Assembly: GCA_021464525.1 (NCBI GenBank)
Contig: JADRCO010000004.1
Location: 1 to 64,000, forward strand
Direction: 5' to 3'
DNA length: 64,000 bases
Source of the DNA: Rhizophagus sp. LPA8_4_AMF
Lineage: Eukaryota > Glomeromycota > Glomeromycetes > Glomerales > Glomeraceae
A program made the translations under genes and the position numbers. Below the pieces are notes generated by a model that was not told where the DNA came from, made no database searches, and saw only the letters and a program-made list of their open reading frames with translations. This document shows positions 1-11,010 of this stretch, one piece after another; the stretch's first letter is position 1; each line of letters begins with the position of its first letter.

Positions 1-2092
1 TTTATTAAATATTTATATATAGCACTTATTGAATACAAGATGCATTGAAAAAGTATTTATAAATGTTGACTTAAAGTATTAAAAAAATACTTAAAAAATT
101 AAATATTTAATAAATAATAAAATATAATACTATTTTAATATTTATTTTTTTTATACTTTATAAATACAAATTTTTAATACCTATTATTAAATACTATTAT
201 TTAGTAAATACAAGACTCCATTTGGTTTAACTTTATGATGTAAATGCCTTTTTTAAAAACATCTTTAAAGGATTAAAAATAATTTAATTGTCAAATAATT
301 CATTATCTTTAATAATGGCTAATTGCATTAAAAAAATATTTTTAAAAAAAGCATCAGAAATATATAATATTATTTTATCTTCATTTATCTTATTAGTATT
401 TGAAATGCTATTTAAAATATTTATAATAAAGCTTACTTTTTGATTTTACACATTTTTTTGCATAAAAGTTAAGATAGTATTAATAATATATTATACCAAA
501 TATTCTAAGCCATAAGCCCACAACCTTTAAAAATTTAATACTTTCACTATTTTTTCTATAGCCAAATAACAGAATTTGTGTGACAGCTATAATTGCAACT
601 GAATTAGGATTTTAACTTCACATGAATATGATCTTCATTTTTTCGCATATAGAAACATATTTACTATTAATCTATAAATAATCAAAAAACCAGTTAAGAC
701 AATTATTTAAACTTTTACAAAGAAAATATTACAATATTAAACTTACTTCAAAAGTAATTTCATTATTATATAAGTGCAGATAAAGGATATTCAGCTGATA
801 GTGTTGATTTTACCATTAGAATAGAAGTTTGGTAACTTTTATTTATATTTTGAATTCTTTCATTATTATAATATTTGCTAGATTTGTTTAATTGTATTTG
901 ATCTTTGATAATTTCTTGAAAATTACCATAATTATGTAATTGTATGTGAGAATCACTGATCTCTTGATTGCTAGATTAGGTTAGTAGCCATTATGAATAA
1001 GTTTATATATTCAAATTATGGGATTCAGTAGTTGTATTAGATAACAATTTATAGTAAATAAATCTTTTCAACAGCAAATGAAAATGATTTATCTTTATAA
1101 TAATAATCATCAATTTTTAGTGATAATTAATCTTTATTCTGATTATTAGTTTTTTCTTTAGAAAATAATAATCTTAGAGTTTATTCCAAATCATTCTAGC
1201 TATTCTTATTTCTTTTCTTAAAAAGTAATGAGATAAGAGCACTTTTAAATTCATCATCAGAATTTTTGTCATCTTTTATAAAGGGCTTATTAGATAAAGA
1301 TTTATCTTTTTAAGTATTAATGATTTGTGATTGAACAACTGTATTTTGTTTATTTTTTTCTAATTCATCATTACTATCATCAGATATTTCTTGCAGAATA
1401 TTGAAATCATTAATTTTAAATCTTAAAACACGCCTTTGATTATTTGATACTATATGTATTATTAATTTACATTATAAAATTAATTATATTATTATTTATT
1501 TTAAAAATCAGTAAATCCAAGAATTTCTTATATAAAAATTTACTGGAAAGTTCTTTTCTTCCATTATTTTTTTAATGTGAATTAGATGAATTAAATGAAA
1601 TAGTCTGTTTTTTTTATGATATAGCTATAAATTATAATGTTTTTTTGTAAGTATTTTTGAAAATTATATTCAAGATATAATTTTATTTTTATAAAAAGTT
1701 AAGTTTAAAATAAAAGTATACTAAAGGAATTTGATTTGATATAGATTAGTGGATTATTAATTAGACTTGATATCATTTGCTATAAGGTAGTCTATTTTGG
1801 TAACTTCTTTAAGCTTATTAATCAGATTTAATATCATGGTCTATTTCAATTGACATTATTATTTTTTTCCAATTTAAAAAAAAATCTTTTAGTTCAATAT
1901 GATTAAAATCACATATAAAAGAATCCCAAAAGTAAACTTATGACCACCAGTTTATCCAAAAATTGGAAAAATAGTTAACCTTCAAAAAATTATTCAACAA
2001 CCTATTGAATATATGAATTATACTAATATTATATATATTCAAATTAGTTCACGTTCTTTCTAATATAGAAAGAGTGATATACTTACTGATTA
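1..2092. other. AT-rich gene-poor stretch
   Basis: No intact gene is visible. The sequence is very AT-rich and full of stops on both strands. The only coding-like trace is a decayed Asn/Asp/Ser-rich frame on the minus strand, listed separately. The first 220 bases carry a loosely repeated phrase (a run like aatacaag near 34 and again near 206), too weak to call as element ends. Confidence 0.6.
760..1445 (-). pseudogene. Decayed Asn/Asp/Ser-rich coding remnant
   Basis: Reading the minus strand from about 1445 downward gives a stretch rich in S, N, D, E and K (for example a phrase like LQEISDDSNDELEKNKQN) that soon breaks up. Its composition resembles the acidic, Asn-rich segment of the dead gene copy at 2500-3440, so it may be a second, older remnant of the same multicopy family in the opposite orientation. 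This is inference from composition only; no domain is recognised, and low-complexity AT-rich DNA can imitate such a frame. Confidence 0.3.
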
Positions 2093-2490
2093 TACATATG
2101 AGGACCCCTACAGCAAAAGGGAGGATGGGCCAAAAAATCAAATTTGAGATTTCATAATAATTATATGCTTATTAGCCTAGTTTTTCAAAAAAATTAATTT
2201 TTTATTAGTAATATATAATAAAAAAAAATTGTAATTTTGACATTTTTTATTATTATACTTTACTTTTATAATATTAATAAGGTATGTAGATTTATTGGAT
2301 AAAAACTTACTTTTAATGAATTCCTTACAAAAATTTATCTTAGTTTATAAAAAACGATTCTAAAAATCTGAATTTTTTCATAATTAAGTAATGATCTGCA
2401 AAATTGATCATGTGATTTAAATTGCGATTTCTCAAAATCTCACAACTGGCCCATTCCCTTCCTTTGCTACGGGTATCCCTATATAATATT
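2093..2490. mobile_element. Short non-autonomous inverted-repeat element (MITE-like)
   Basis: The left end (about 2096-2150) and the reverse complement of the right end (about 2430-2487) match over some 35-55 bases, sharing blocks such as gcaaa-gg-aggg-atgggcca and a further gagatt-type block. The interior of about 300 bases is AT-rich and has no coding capacity. The sequence tat flanks both ends and may be a 3-bp target duplication. Size, terminal inverted repeats and lack of coding are those of a MITE. The superfamily cannot be set from sequence alone. The two ends differ at several positions, so the copy is not recent. Confidence 0.7.
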
Positions 2491-2499
2491 AATCAAAAA

Positions 2500-3440
2500 T
2501 CTTTGTTTTTATCTATAAGTAAGAATAATGCTAATGAAATCAATCAAAAGGATTTTAATCATGATGGTGAAGATAGGAGTAACAATAATCAGAAGAATTA
2601 TTTATTAGAATCTGATTATAGTGATGAGAATAGGGGTAACAATAATCAAGAAAATTATTCATTAAAATTTAATTCTGATGATGATGATGGAAGTAGTAAT
2701 AATCAAGAAAACTATTCATTAAAAACTAATTTTGATGATAATGATAGTGACAATAATAATCAGAAAAACTATTCATTAGAATCAAATTCTGATGATGATA
2801 GTAAAAGTAGCAATAATCAAAAGAATTATTCATTGGAATTTAATTATGATAATGAAGATGATAATAAAGATATATCTCTTGAATTCAAAAATAAAAATAA
2901 TGGATTTCAAATACTACTTTTTATAGTGATGCAACTGGACCTTATTTTCCAAATAAAACTGTAATATTGATGTTTATTTAGTATACAAAATATATGATAG
3001 ATGAAAATATTATTGTTTTAGAATTTTCATATATCTTTTAAAAAAAATTAATTATTGTTCTATAATTCAATAGGATTTTAAATATACCAGAATTTAGTAA
3101 AAATTTTAAAAATTTTAAAAAATCAGATTTTTGTGTATTTGATCTTCCTTATAATATAACAACACTAAAATAAATATGATATGATAGATTTGCTATTAAT
3201 AACTTTTAATAGTCATAATGTCAAGATTAATCCTATAGATACATCAATTACTTTAATAATGCAAAAGAAAGCTAAGAATACATATTTTCTATTCTTGATT
3301 ACATTCAGTATATTCTTAAAAATCCATCTCTTCTTTCAAAGATGTACTTTGGCCCTAGCATTGAAATATCTGAAGCAGTAGAATTGTGGTATGACCAAAT
3401 TTAGAAAGAGTCACCTATATTTGGCAAGACATCAACATTA
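2500..3440 (+). pseudogene. Dead copy of a low-complexity multicopy gene family
   Basis: An acidic Asn/Asp/Ser-rich segment (about 2500-2890) is followed in other frames by conserved-looking phrases: DATGPYFPNKTV near 2930, then KNPSLLSKMYFGPSIEIS and AVELW...KESPIFG near 3310-3420. I recall similar phrases (YFGPGI..., ELWHGELWQESPLFG) from a highly repeated protein family of Rhizophagus-type genomes; this is memory, not a search. The copy is broken, with several breaks. It sits directly beside the MITE-like element, whose right terminal repeat overlaps the most upstream in-frame ATG (2422). Confidence 0.55.
2581..2871 (+). repeat. Degenerate tandem repeat with a period near 57 nt
   Basis: Five imperfect units encode NNxQxNYxLE or NNxQxNYSLK followed by an acidic run (SDDD or similar). 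They start at about 2581, 2638, 2698, 2752 and 2812, so the period is 54-60 nt (18-20 codons). Units differ at many positions but keep length in multiples of three, which fits expansion while the segment was still coding. Confidence 0.75.
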
Positions 3441-4703
3441 GTTAATCTAAAACTTTTTTTTAAAAAAAAAATAATTATTATATTGTAAAAAATTTTTTAA
3501 ATTAAATTTATAAATTGCATTTATTTTGATAATTTAATTTATATTTCTTTTATTTTAACTAATCTATTAAAATCTTAATTATTTTTTTGATAAAATAAAA
3601 ATAATTTACATTATTATTTTTTTATTGCTTTATTTTACAAATGTATTTAAAAAAATTTCTTTGTTATTTACATTATAAAATTTAAATAATATAAATAAAT
3701 ATGAAAATTGCTAAAGCTTACCAGTAGTTGCCAGGAAACCGATGATAAAAGTCAAGGTCAGTTATTGTTATTATACCAGCATTATGATGTACTTTTGACC
3801 AGAATTAAAAATCTAATAAAATACTGGCCGGCATTACATCATAAATTCACTGGTGATATTCAATATATAAATTATAGTAAGAATGACCACATGATCGTAC
3901 ACGAAAAAATGACCATGTGTAATATTGACGTAAGTATTAGAAATTTTTAGATTATAAGAATTTTAGTTATTAGTTATAAAAAGGAAAGAATTTTCAGGGA
4001 TTTTTTTCAACTTTAAAAGTTTGTTAATTTATAATTGTATTCTATTGTATTCTAGAAACAATTTTTAACTAATGGAATGAATTTTTATTACGTTCCTGTA
4101 AAAAATTACAAGCGTTCTTGCCACTTCAAATATTTACAAAAAAAAATTTTTATAAAATATAGTCCCAAAATCCAAAGAACTCTTTGTTTAAATATTAAAA
4201 CCATAACGGTAAATCGGTAATTCAAATTCATAAAGCTCAGCTAAACTAGGGGTAGGGGTATATATCGAAATTCGCGAGTTTGATAATCAATAATGATTTG
4301 ATTTAATACCATCAAATAGTATCAATTTAAAATTTAAAAACAACGCGACAAATAACTTTACGTGTTTATAGTGAGCTCTTCAGTATCATATACAAAGATA
4401 AGCATATATTGAAATTATAATACCATATTTGGTTTTTACTATGATCCCTTGTGACTGACTATAGGTATTATTATCGAAGAGTTGTCCTGTAATAATTCGT
4501 ATACCTCGTGTAACCTTATGCAATATACTTGAAATTTTCAAGAATATCGGAACTAAATTTATTTTTTTTTGTTGTTCTCTTAAAGCTGTTGTTTATCGGT
4601 AACTTCAGATTGCATATTACTTGTATTTTATAAAATATATTTTCTCTTGAGTTTCTTGATTTAGAGGGGCTAATTGTCTTTTTGCAAAGTAAATTATAAA
4701 AGA
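3441..4703. other. Intergenic, with a possible repeat fragment
   Basis: No gene is recognised. The stretch 3705-3900 is less AT-rich than its surroundings and contains several ccag/ctgg motifs (ccagtagttgccagg, actggccggcattac) that look like part of a dispersed repeat. An 80-codon open frame at 3708-3950 resembles nothing I know and is probably chance. The rest, up to the RING gene start at 4704, presumably holds that gene's promoter. Confidence 0.4.
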
Positions 4704-6316
4704 ATGGGCTCACGGGTAAAGATTTAGAACTTTTTTTTTATACTCTCTAATAAATGCTTTAATTGACTTTCTTATTAATTTCAATCAATAGCAAACTATT
4801 AATGCGCTCCCAGAACAAAGTAGTTCACATGAAAGTGATATCTTTAATAGAGTAACAGAAACTGCGACAAGTAGAAGAGTTAGAGTTACAACCAGAGCGC
4901 AAAAAAAAAGACAAGAACCGATTGAGCCAAGGCAAGATGTATATGGTTGGTTTTATAATGTTTAAATGATATTTGATATGATCAACTTTTTTGTGTTCAT
5001 TGTAAATTTAAAACGGTGATTATAAAATATTTTTTATCTTTTACAGGATTGTCATTGCCAAGCCAATCACAAAATTTAATAGAACCCGATCCTGAGTTAC
5101 AACGCATGCGTAGACTTCGACGTGCGGGTTCTCGTGCCGTCACTTACAAAGTACGATGAATACTTGCGCGATTGATTTTAATTGTTAATTGTTAATAATC
5201 ATATAATGTTATTTATTATCACTTTTAGATTTCTTCCTCTTCAGATGAAGATACTGATATTGAAAGTTCTTCAACTCGAATACGAACATCACGCCAAAAT
5301 AAAAGAACACAAGACAGGGCAGAGTTAGATGGTAATCTTGTTTATCAATATATATTTCGTTATTAAATGTATGGTTCAAATTTTAGAAATTATGCATTAC
5401 TCATTCTCTTTCAATTATAGAACCGGAATCGTCTACTTCATACAACAATTCTTCAGGACCAATATCAAGACCTAATAAGCGTAGGGCAATAAGAGCAGAA
5501 GAAGGAGGTATAAACCCATCCTATACGTATTAGATTTAAAAATAGATAATTAAATCGATTAAAAAATCATATAAACTAATTTGTTATTATATTTTAGTGT
5601 CTCGAAGTGAACAAGACGCTTATCCGATTATTATCCTACCACCACCTTATAGAAGCGATTCGCCACATCCTACAATCCGACAGACTGCAGAATCGGAACC
5701 AATTCAGGATTCTTCATATTTACAGCCGTTTAATTTACCTACTACTGGAAACAACACTGGTGGAGTAGTAACTTTGCCTCCTATTTCTTTGCCGCAAGAA
5801 AATTCTGCGCATGGTGGAATAACCTTACCTCCTATTCGCTCAGTATTATCCCTTGGTGATCGTTCTAGGACTCCCGAAATAGAAGTGGTAGACCTCTCCT
5901 CTCCTCCTTCTTACCCCAGCAACAATGCTGCGGATCCATATCCGAACAATGTTGTGGATTTAACGTCCTCGCCAGTAATCTTCTCTTCGAATACCCATTC
6001 ACCCGCCGTCAACTCTTCCCATAAAAATTCTAACAACAATAATCACTCACCCCCAGAGATAATTATCATTGACGATGACTCTTCGGCAGAAGATCTTACT
6101 TCTGCAAGTTCTCCTTTACCATCAAAAGGTCTTCAACTCAAGTGCGCGATTTGTCTTGACTATCCAAAAGATGTTTCATTTACGCCTTGTGGACATATTT
6201 TTTGTCGAGAATGCATCTCAACCGCTTTGAAATCTCAAAAAGTGTGCTCTCTTTGTAGGCGTACACTGACAAAGAAACAGATCAAGCGCTTAGAGTTCAA
6301 GATCTTGGTGAAATGA
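4704..6316 (+). CDS. RING-finger protein with SUMO-interacting motifs (STUbL-like)
   Basis: Six coding exons: 4704-4715, 4792-4945, 5047-5150, 5229-5331, 5421-5507 and 5598-6316, giving about 392 residues. A C3HC4 RING at residues 336-373 begins CAIC, continues with CGHIFCREC and ends CSLC, close to the C terminus. Before it lie short hydrophobic strands next to acidic or serine residues: VVDLSS (about 250), VVDLTSS (about 272) and IIIIDDD (about 308). These match the known SUMO-interacting motif pattern. C-terminal RING plus clustered SIMs is the architecture of RNF4/Slx8 SUMO-targeted ubiquitin ligases, which ubiquitinate SUMO-conjugated nuclear proteins during DNA repair and transcription. 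The N-terminal half is basic and Ser-rich. The first exon is only 12 nt, so the start is less sure than the rest. Confidence 0.82.
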
Positions 6317-6840
6317 TTATGATCGAGAGAGTCTTATAAAAGTATAAAAGTGAGTCTCTCTCGCATTATCATTTATTTTTTCATTGCCGTCATCATATAT
6401 TTTTTAACGAACCGTTTATTCTTTTTATTGAGCCTTTCGCTTATTTATTTGTTTTAAAAATTGGTGATGTGAGTCAGTGCAGTTGTATCCTATAGATGAT
6501 ATCTATAGCGTAAAAAAAAATTTCAAATAAAAATAACTTTATGGTTTTTGTAAGTCTTTTCATAAGTTTAAATAATTTTTAAAAGAATATATGATTAGCA
6601 AATAATGGAAAAAGTAGTTATTTCAAAATTAGTCTAGATTTTCAGTTGTATATACTATAGATTTACTTATTTAAATTATTTAAATGCTTAAGATTATTTT
6701 CAGATTTTTTTTAATAATTGAAAAAATCAATTAATATATTAATATCACGTGAAGAATATCATTGTTACGCAAATTTTACATAAGCATTATAAGCATAATA
6801 AACTCCTCAATCTTCTTCAATCTTAATCGGTTTTAAAAAG
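6317..6840. other. 3' UTR and promoter spacer
   Basis: Same-strand spacer between the RING gene and NHP2. Apart from the hairpin at its left edge it is AT-rich and carries no recognised feature. A pyrimidine-rich stretch (ctcctcaatcttcttcaatc) just upstream of the NHP2 ATG may be near its transcription start. Confidence 0.5.
6324..6363 (+). other. Hairpin just after the RING gene stop
   Basis: Starting seven bases after the stop codon, cgagagag and its reverse complement ctctctcg face each other across an AT-rich loop (6324-6331 with 6356-6363), extended by a partly paired gtc/gac-type step. It would form a stem in the 3' UTR. Its function is unknown. Confidence 0.55.
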
Positions 6841-7749
6841 ATGCCTAAAGATAAGAAAGAGTCTAAATCTAAGAAAGAAAAGAAAGAAAAGAAAGAAAAA
6901 TCCCATAAAGAAAAAAAAGAAAAGCATTCTTCAAAAAATAAAGATAATAATGTAATGGAAGTTGATGTCATATCACCAGTCTCTACAGGACCAACGCCAA
7001 CCATAACCCCAGCGGAAACAAAATCAGACAAGGGTTTAATTGTACATTACGACTTAAGAGCTTTAATACCTTTTGCACAACCGTTAGCCTCTGAGAAATT
7101 AACTCGAGAAATAATGATAGTAATCAGGAAAGGTAATTATATTTATATCTCATATAAGAGAAATTAATGGTTTGTTAGTAATATTTTTGAATAGTGATGA
7201 GCATTTGTAAAAATTTTCAATCGACTTAATCAATTAGCTGCAAGACAACGACATTGTAGACGTGGCGTAAAGGAAACTGTAAAGGCTATAAGTAAACAGC
7301 AAAAAGGGTAAACATTTTATAATTCATTGGTTTGTTCATTGACCAGGATGCTTAACCTTCCCAAACTAAATTTATATTACATTTTAACGGTCACTACTAA
7401 AAAAATAAGGTTGGTCGTGATGGCTGGAGATGTTTCTCCAATGGATGTGATTTCACATATTCCAGTTTTATGTGAGGATCATGAAATACCCTATGTTTTC
7501 ATTCCATCTCGAGCTGATCTTGGATTTTCATGTGCAACTAAACGTCCAACAAGTGTTGTCATGATTGTTCCTGATCGTAAAAATGAAGATAATAACCTTG
7601 AATACAAAGAAAGTTTCGAAAAATGTCTTAATGAAGTCAAGGAATTGGTGAGATTAAACTACTTGTTTGTGGATTTAAAAATAAAAGATAAAAAACTTTT
7701 GTTGATTCATTTTTCTTCTATAACATAGGAACAATCTATGATACACTGA
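6841..7749 (+). CDS. NHP2: H/ACA snoRNP subunit NHP2 (L7Ae family)
   Basis: Coding exons 6841-7132, 7238-7307, 7410-7647 and 7729-7749, about 206 residues. NHP2 binds H/ACA guide RNAs together with dyskerin/Cbf5, Nop10 and Gar1; the particle pseudouridylates rRNA and snRNA in the nucleolus. After a Lys/Glu-rich leader (residues 1-45), the L7Ae core shows the family blocks: HCRRGVKETVKAISKQQKG, then LVVMAGDVSPMDVISHIPVL, then CEDHEIPYVFIPSRADLG. The last exon is seven codons plus stop; without that splice the frame would run on 26 residues of unlikely sequence, so I prefer the spliced end. The long basic leader is an unusual extension compared with yeast NHP2. Confidence 0.93.
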
Positions 7750-8361
7750 GTAATTCTAGACATATTTTTTAATAGTAAATAAAATAAAGTTTACCGTTCC
7801 GATTCTTTATGTGGTCATAAATCTAATTTACTGGTCCGGGTTGCATAATTTGTAGATCAAAGATAAACGGTGTGAGCATGATATAGCATATGTAGCATAT
7901 GACCCTTTTCGCGTGTATATAATTATCAGATATACAGTATAGAATTTTAATCAAAAAATGCATATCATTCACGGAAAATTTTGGGGTATCATCTAATTAT
8001 AATAACTAGCAGTTTTTTTTAGAATTATATCATCTCATTATCTGGGAGTCTGCCTAATTTTAAATAAATCAAAATGTTGTCATTATGTCATTAATTTCTA
8101 ATTTTGTACGGGGGAAACAGGGGAAGATTACTGCGGTAGGTTGGTATGGTAAGGGTTGGTAGATCTTTTCTAAAATACAATTTCAAGGTATAGTAAATAA
8201 GCTGCATTTGTAATACATCATGGAAGCTCTCGCTAATACTTAAGTACTGTGTGAAAACTATTAGATAAACTCGTTTTTTATTGTGCCACATTCTCGTGTA
8301 GGTTTTTTTTCTAATTTTCCGCGTTTAATAATAAATTCCATTATCCTTTCTCTCTTTAAAA
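7750..8361. other. Intergenic, with a G-rich patch
   Basis: Spacer of about 610 bases between NHP2 and CDC50. Near 8109-8160 the plus strand has many G runs (ggggg, gggg, ggg and several gg) within 50 bases, out of place in this AT-rich DNA and roughly 200 bases before the CDC50 ATG. Nothing else is recognised. Confidence 0.5.
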
Positions 8362-10032
8362 ATGGCTCCAGAAACAAAGAGCCGTAAACCCGCAAGTAAG
8401 TTCCCTTATTCCTTAACATCTTTTTAATGTATTCTAAAATCATCTCTTAATTATATGATAAATAATTCTTTTTGAAATTTCTTGTAGACACTGCTTTTAA
8501 ACAACAACGTTTAAAGGCATGGCAGCCGATTCTTACACCAAGAACTGTTCTTCCAACATTTTTTATTATTGGAATCATCTTTGCTCCACTTGGTGGTTTA
8601 TTACTTTATGCTAGTAATAGTGTGAGTAAAACTTAAATCTTTCGAAATTTTTAAAAAGCTTCTGCTCAAAGTGTTATTATTTTATTATAGGTTAATGAGA
8701 TACAATTCGATTACACTTTTTGCGATCAAAGACCACCAGCACCAGATGATCCTTTGGCCCAAAATCCTATATTCCAACAAATACCAGCTGATGATATTAC
8801 GTCTTCATTTTCTAATTCTGATTTAAACGCACAATGGGCTAGGGTTGTTAGAAAACTTCCATTAGAATATGATCCAACACAAACTAGAGAAATTTGGAAT
8901 TGCTTAATTCAATTTGATTTACCAGTGAATTTGAAACCTCCAGTTTTCATGTATTACAGGTTAACAAATTTTTATCAAAATCATAGAAGATATGTTAAAA
9001 GTTTTGATGCTAATCAACTAAAAGGTGAAGCTGTACCTGCTGCTACTCTTAAAGCTGGAAGTTGTAAACCAATGGATGTCGTTGGTGACAAAATTATCTA
9101 TCCTTGTGGGCTTATTGCCAACTCATTATTTAATGGTAATTTTTACTCATTCATATTATAGATAGTTTATCAGAGGAATATCTTTTCTTGGAGAATAAAA
9201 CATGTAATAATTATATATGAATCAATGAGCGATAAGATATATATATACACGGAAAGAAACAATTACATTTTAAAATTTTAACCATCTAATCCAAATCTTA
9301 TAAATTGGTTTTTTTAGATACATTCTTAACCCCAATTCTTCTTAATTCGCCTGGTTCCGATGCTCAAAATGAATCCTTTGAATTTTCATCAAAGGGTATT
9401 GCATGGCCTTCTGATAAAGAGAAATATGGCAAAACCAAATATACCATTGATCAAATTCGCCCTCCTTTGGATTGGGTTGAAAGATACCCAAATGGCACTT
9501 ATACCGAACAATTTCCTCCACCTAACATTGCAGAGGATGAACATTTTCAAGTTTGGATGCGTACTGCAGGTCTTCCTGATTTTAGAAAATTATGGGGAAA
9601 AAATGAAAAAGATACAATGAAAATGGGCCGATATCAATTTGAAATTCAATATCGTAAGTAATAAATTTATGAAATTGGTATACAGAAGTGATATTTATTC
9701 ACAATTATAATTCTTTTCAAAAGTATTTCCTGTAACCAAATATGGAGGTACTAAATCTCTCGTAATTTCTACGGTCTCTTTTCTTGGTGGAAAAAATTCT
9801 TTCCTGGGTTGGGCTTATATAGTTGTTGGAGTTATTTGTGTAGTACTTGGGTGCTTATTTACTTTAAGACACTTGTACAAACCAAGGTATATTATAATTA
9901 AAAGTTTGCAGTTAATACAATTATTATATTAAAAATAAAATGCTAATTTTCAACTCTTTTTGTAGGAAACTTGGAGATCATACTTATCTCTCCTGGAATA
10001 ATAATGGACAAAGTAGCGGAAGTAATAATTAA
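8362..10032 (+). CDS. CDC50: CDC50/LEM3-family flippase beta subunit
   Basis: Six coding exons: 8362-8395, 8488-8621, 8691-9135, 9318-9653, 9724-9886 and 9966-10032, about 392 residues. CDC50 proteins are the obligate partners of P4-ATPases, which move aminophospholipids to the cytosolic leaflet; the pair leaves the ER together. Visible features: [20 protein letters not shown] before the first membrane span (about 33-57), a large lumenal loop with [19 protein letters not shown], the cysteines GSCKP and [13 protein letters not shown], the late block [16 protein letters not shown], and the second span ([18 protein letters not shown]) before a short cytosolic tail. This is the usual two-span family layout and length. 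The gene is intact even though its 3' half was copied downstream (see the repeats at 9569-11549). Confidence 0.95.
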
Positions 10033-10711
10033 TTTATCTATCCTTACTTTTTTTATGTAATTAATTGTCATAAGAAATTTTGTAACAATTCTTAAATTTG
10101 AAGAATAGAGTATAATTAATTAGTGACAAATAAAATAATGTGTATATTTAGATCGATTAGCTATTTGAATTATTTGGGTAAAAGTACTACAATTGGTTTA
10201 ATTAATCTCGCTTCTACTTTTTTCTTTACTTTAACTTTATTATAAGTATTGTAAAATAACCAAATTTTTTTATATAATAATATATTTAATATATTTCAAA
10301 ATAGTAATATTATTTATTTATTTTTTTAGTGATCATTATTATTAGAATTGATTGTATATTTAATCAGATCCTACAATTTATAGCTCATAATTCTGGTCAA
10401 TCCGGAAATTATGAATAAAATCAATTTAAGACAAAATAAAAAAGGGGTTGCCCGACCTGAACTATACTTATCGAGTAAACAACCAGTTTAGCAATTCTTC
10501 GTAATTATGCGCGCGGAATATTTATATTTTGATCTCTTATTTTAGATAATACATTAAATATAGAATTCTTACAAAAGGAAACACTGATATCAACACCGGC
10601 TCTCTTAGTCTCTTAACAACTTTATGGAAGAAGCTATCAGTCACTAATAATACATCAGCTAAAAATAACGGATAAGATAATAATGTTCAAACAGAACAGC
10701 GTCCAGCGATA
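9569..10711 (+). repeat. Tandem duplication, left unit
   Basis: This unit begins inside CDC50 exon 4 (ggtcttcctgattttag) and runs through the CDC50 3' end, the spacer and a decayed copy of the SCAI promoter and first exon, ending at ccagcga (about 10703-10709). It matches the right unit in the same order. The left unit keeps the working CDC50 end and a dead SCAI start. Confidence 0.85.
10495..10711 (+). pseudogene. Dead copy of SCAI promoter and exon 1
   Basis: The promoter phrase aattatgcgcgcg(g/a)aatatttatattttgatctc is found here and again at about 11294, before the real SCAI start. It is followed by aaaaggaaacactga and pieces matching SCAI exon 1 codons (tatggaagaagc, gttcaaacag, ccagcga). 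The region with the start codon is missing and the frame is lost, so this cannot encode the SCAI N terminus. Confidence 0.85.
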
Positions 10712-11010
10712 GGTCTTCCTGATTTTAGAAATTATGGGGAAAAAAATGAAAAAATGAAAAATTCAACTCCGCAATCAAATATTGAGATACTCTTCGTGAT
10801 TTTCGTGATTTTTACGGCATCTTTTCTTGATGGAAAGAATTCTTTCTTGGCTGGATTTACATGTGTGCTTATTTACTTTAAGAAACTCGTAATAATCCAA
10901 GGTATATTATAATCAAGAGTTTGAAAATAAAACAATTTATTAAAAAAAATGCTAATTTCAACTATTTTTATAGAAAACCTATCTCTTGGAATAATTGTAA
11001 CCAAGAAAAC
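10712..11010 (+). pseudogene. Dead partial copy of CDC50 3' exons
   Basis: Pieces of CDC50 exon 4 (ggtcttcctgattttag), exon 5 (cttttcttgatggaaagaattc, gtgcttatttactttaag), the following intron (aaggtatattataatcaa) and exon 6 (ctctcttggaataat in degraded form) follow in the original order. The transmembrane segment is partly deleted and the frame does not hold. It has no start of its own. Confidence 0.85.

Noticed and set aside
3708-3950. 80-codon frame upstream of the RING gene
   Set aside because: No recognisable domain and it overlaps a repeat-like patch with several ccag motifs.
7648-7728. Unspliced NHP2 C terminus
   Set aside because: Reading through gives a hydrophobic, non-family tail; splicing at good gtgaga/atag sites gives a short ending typical of the family.
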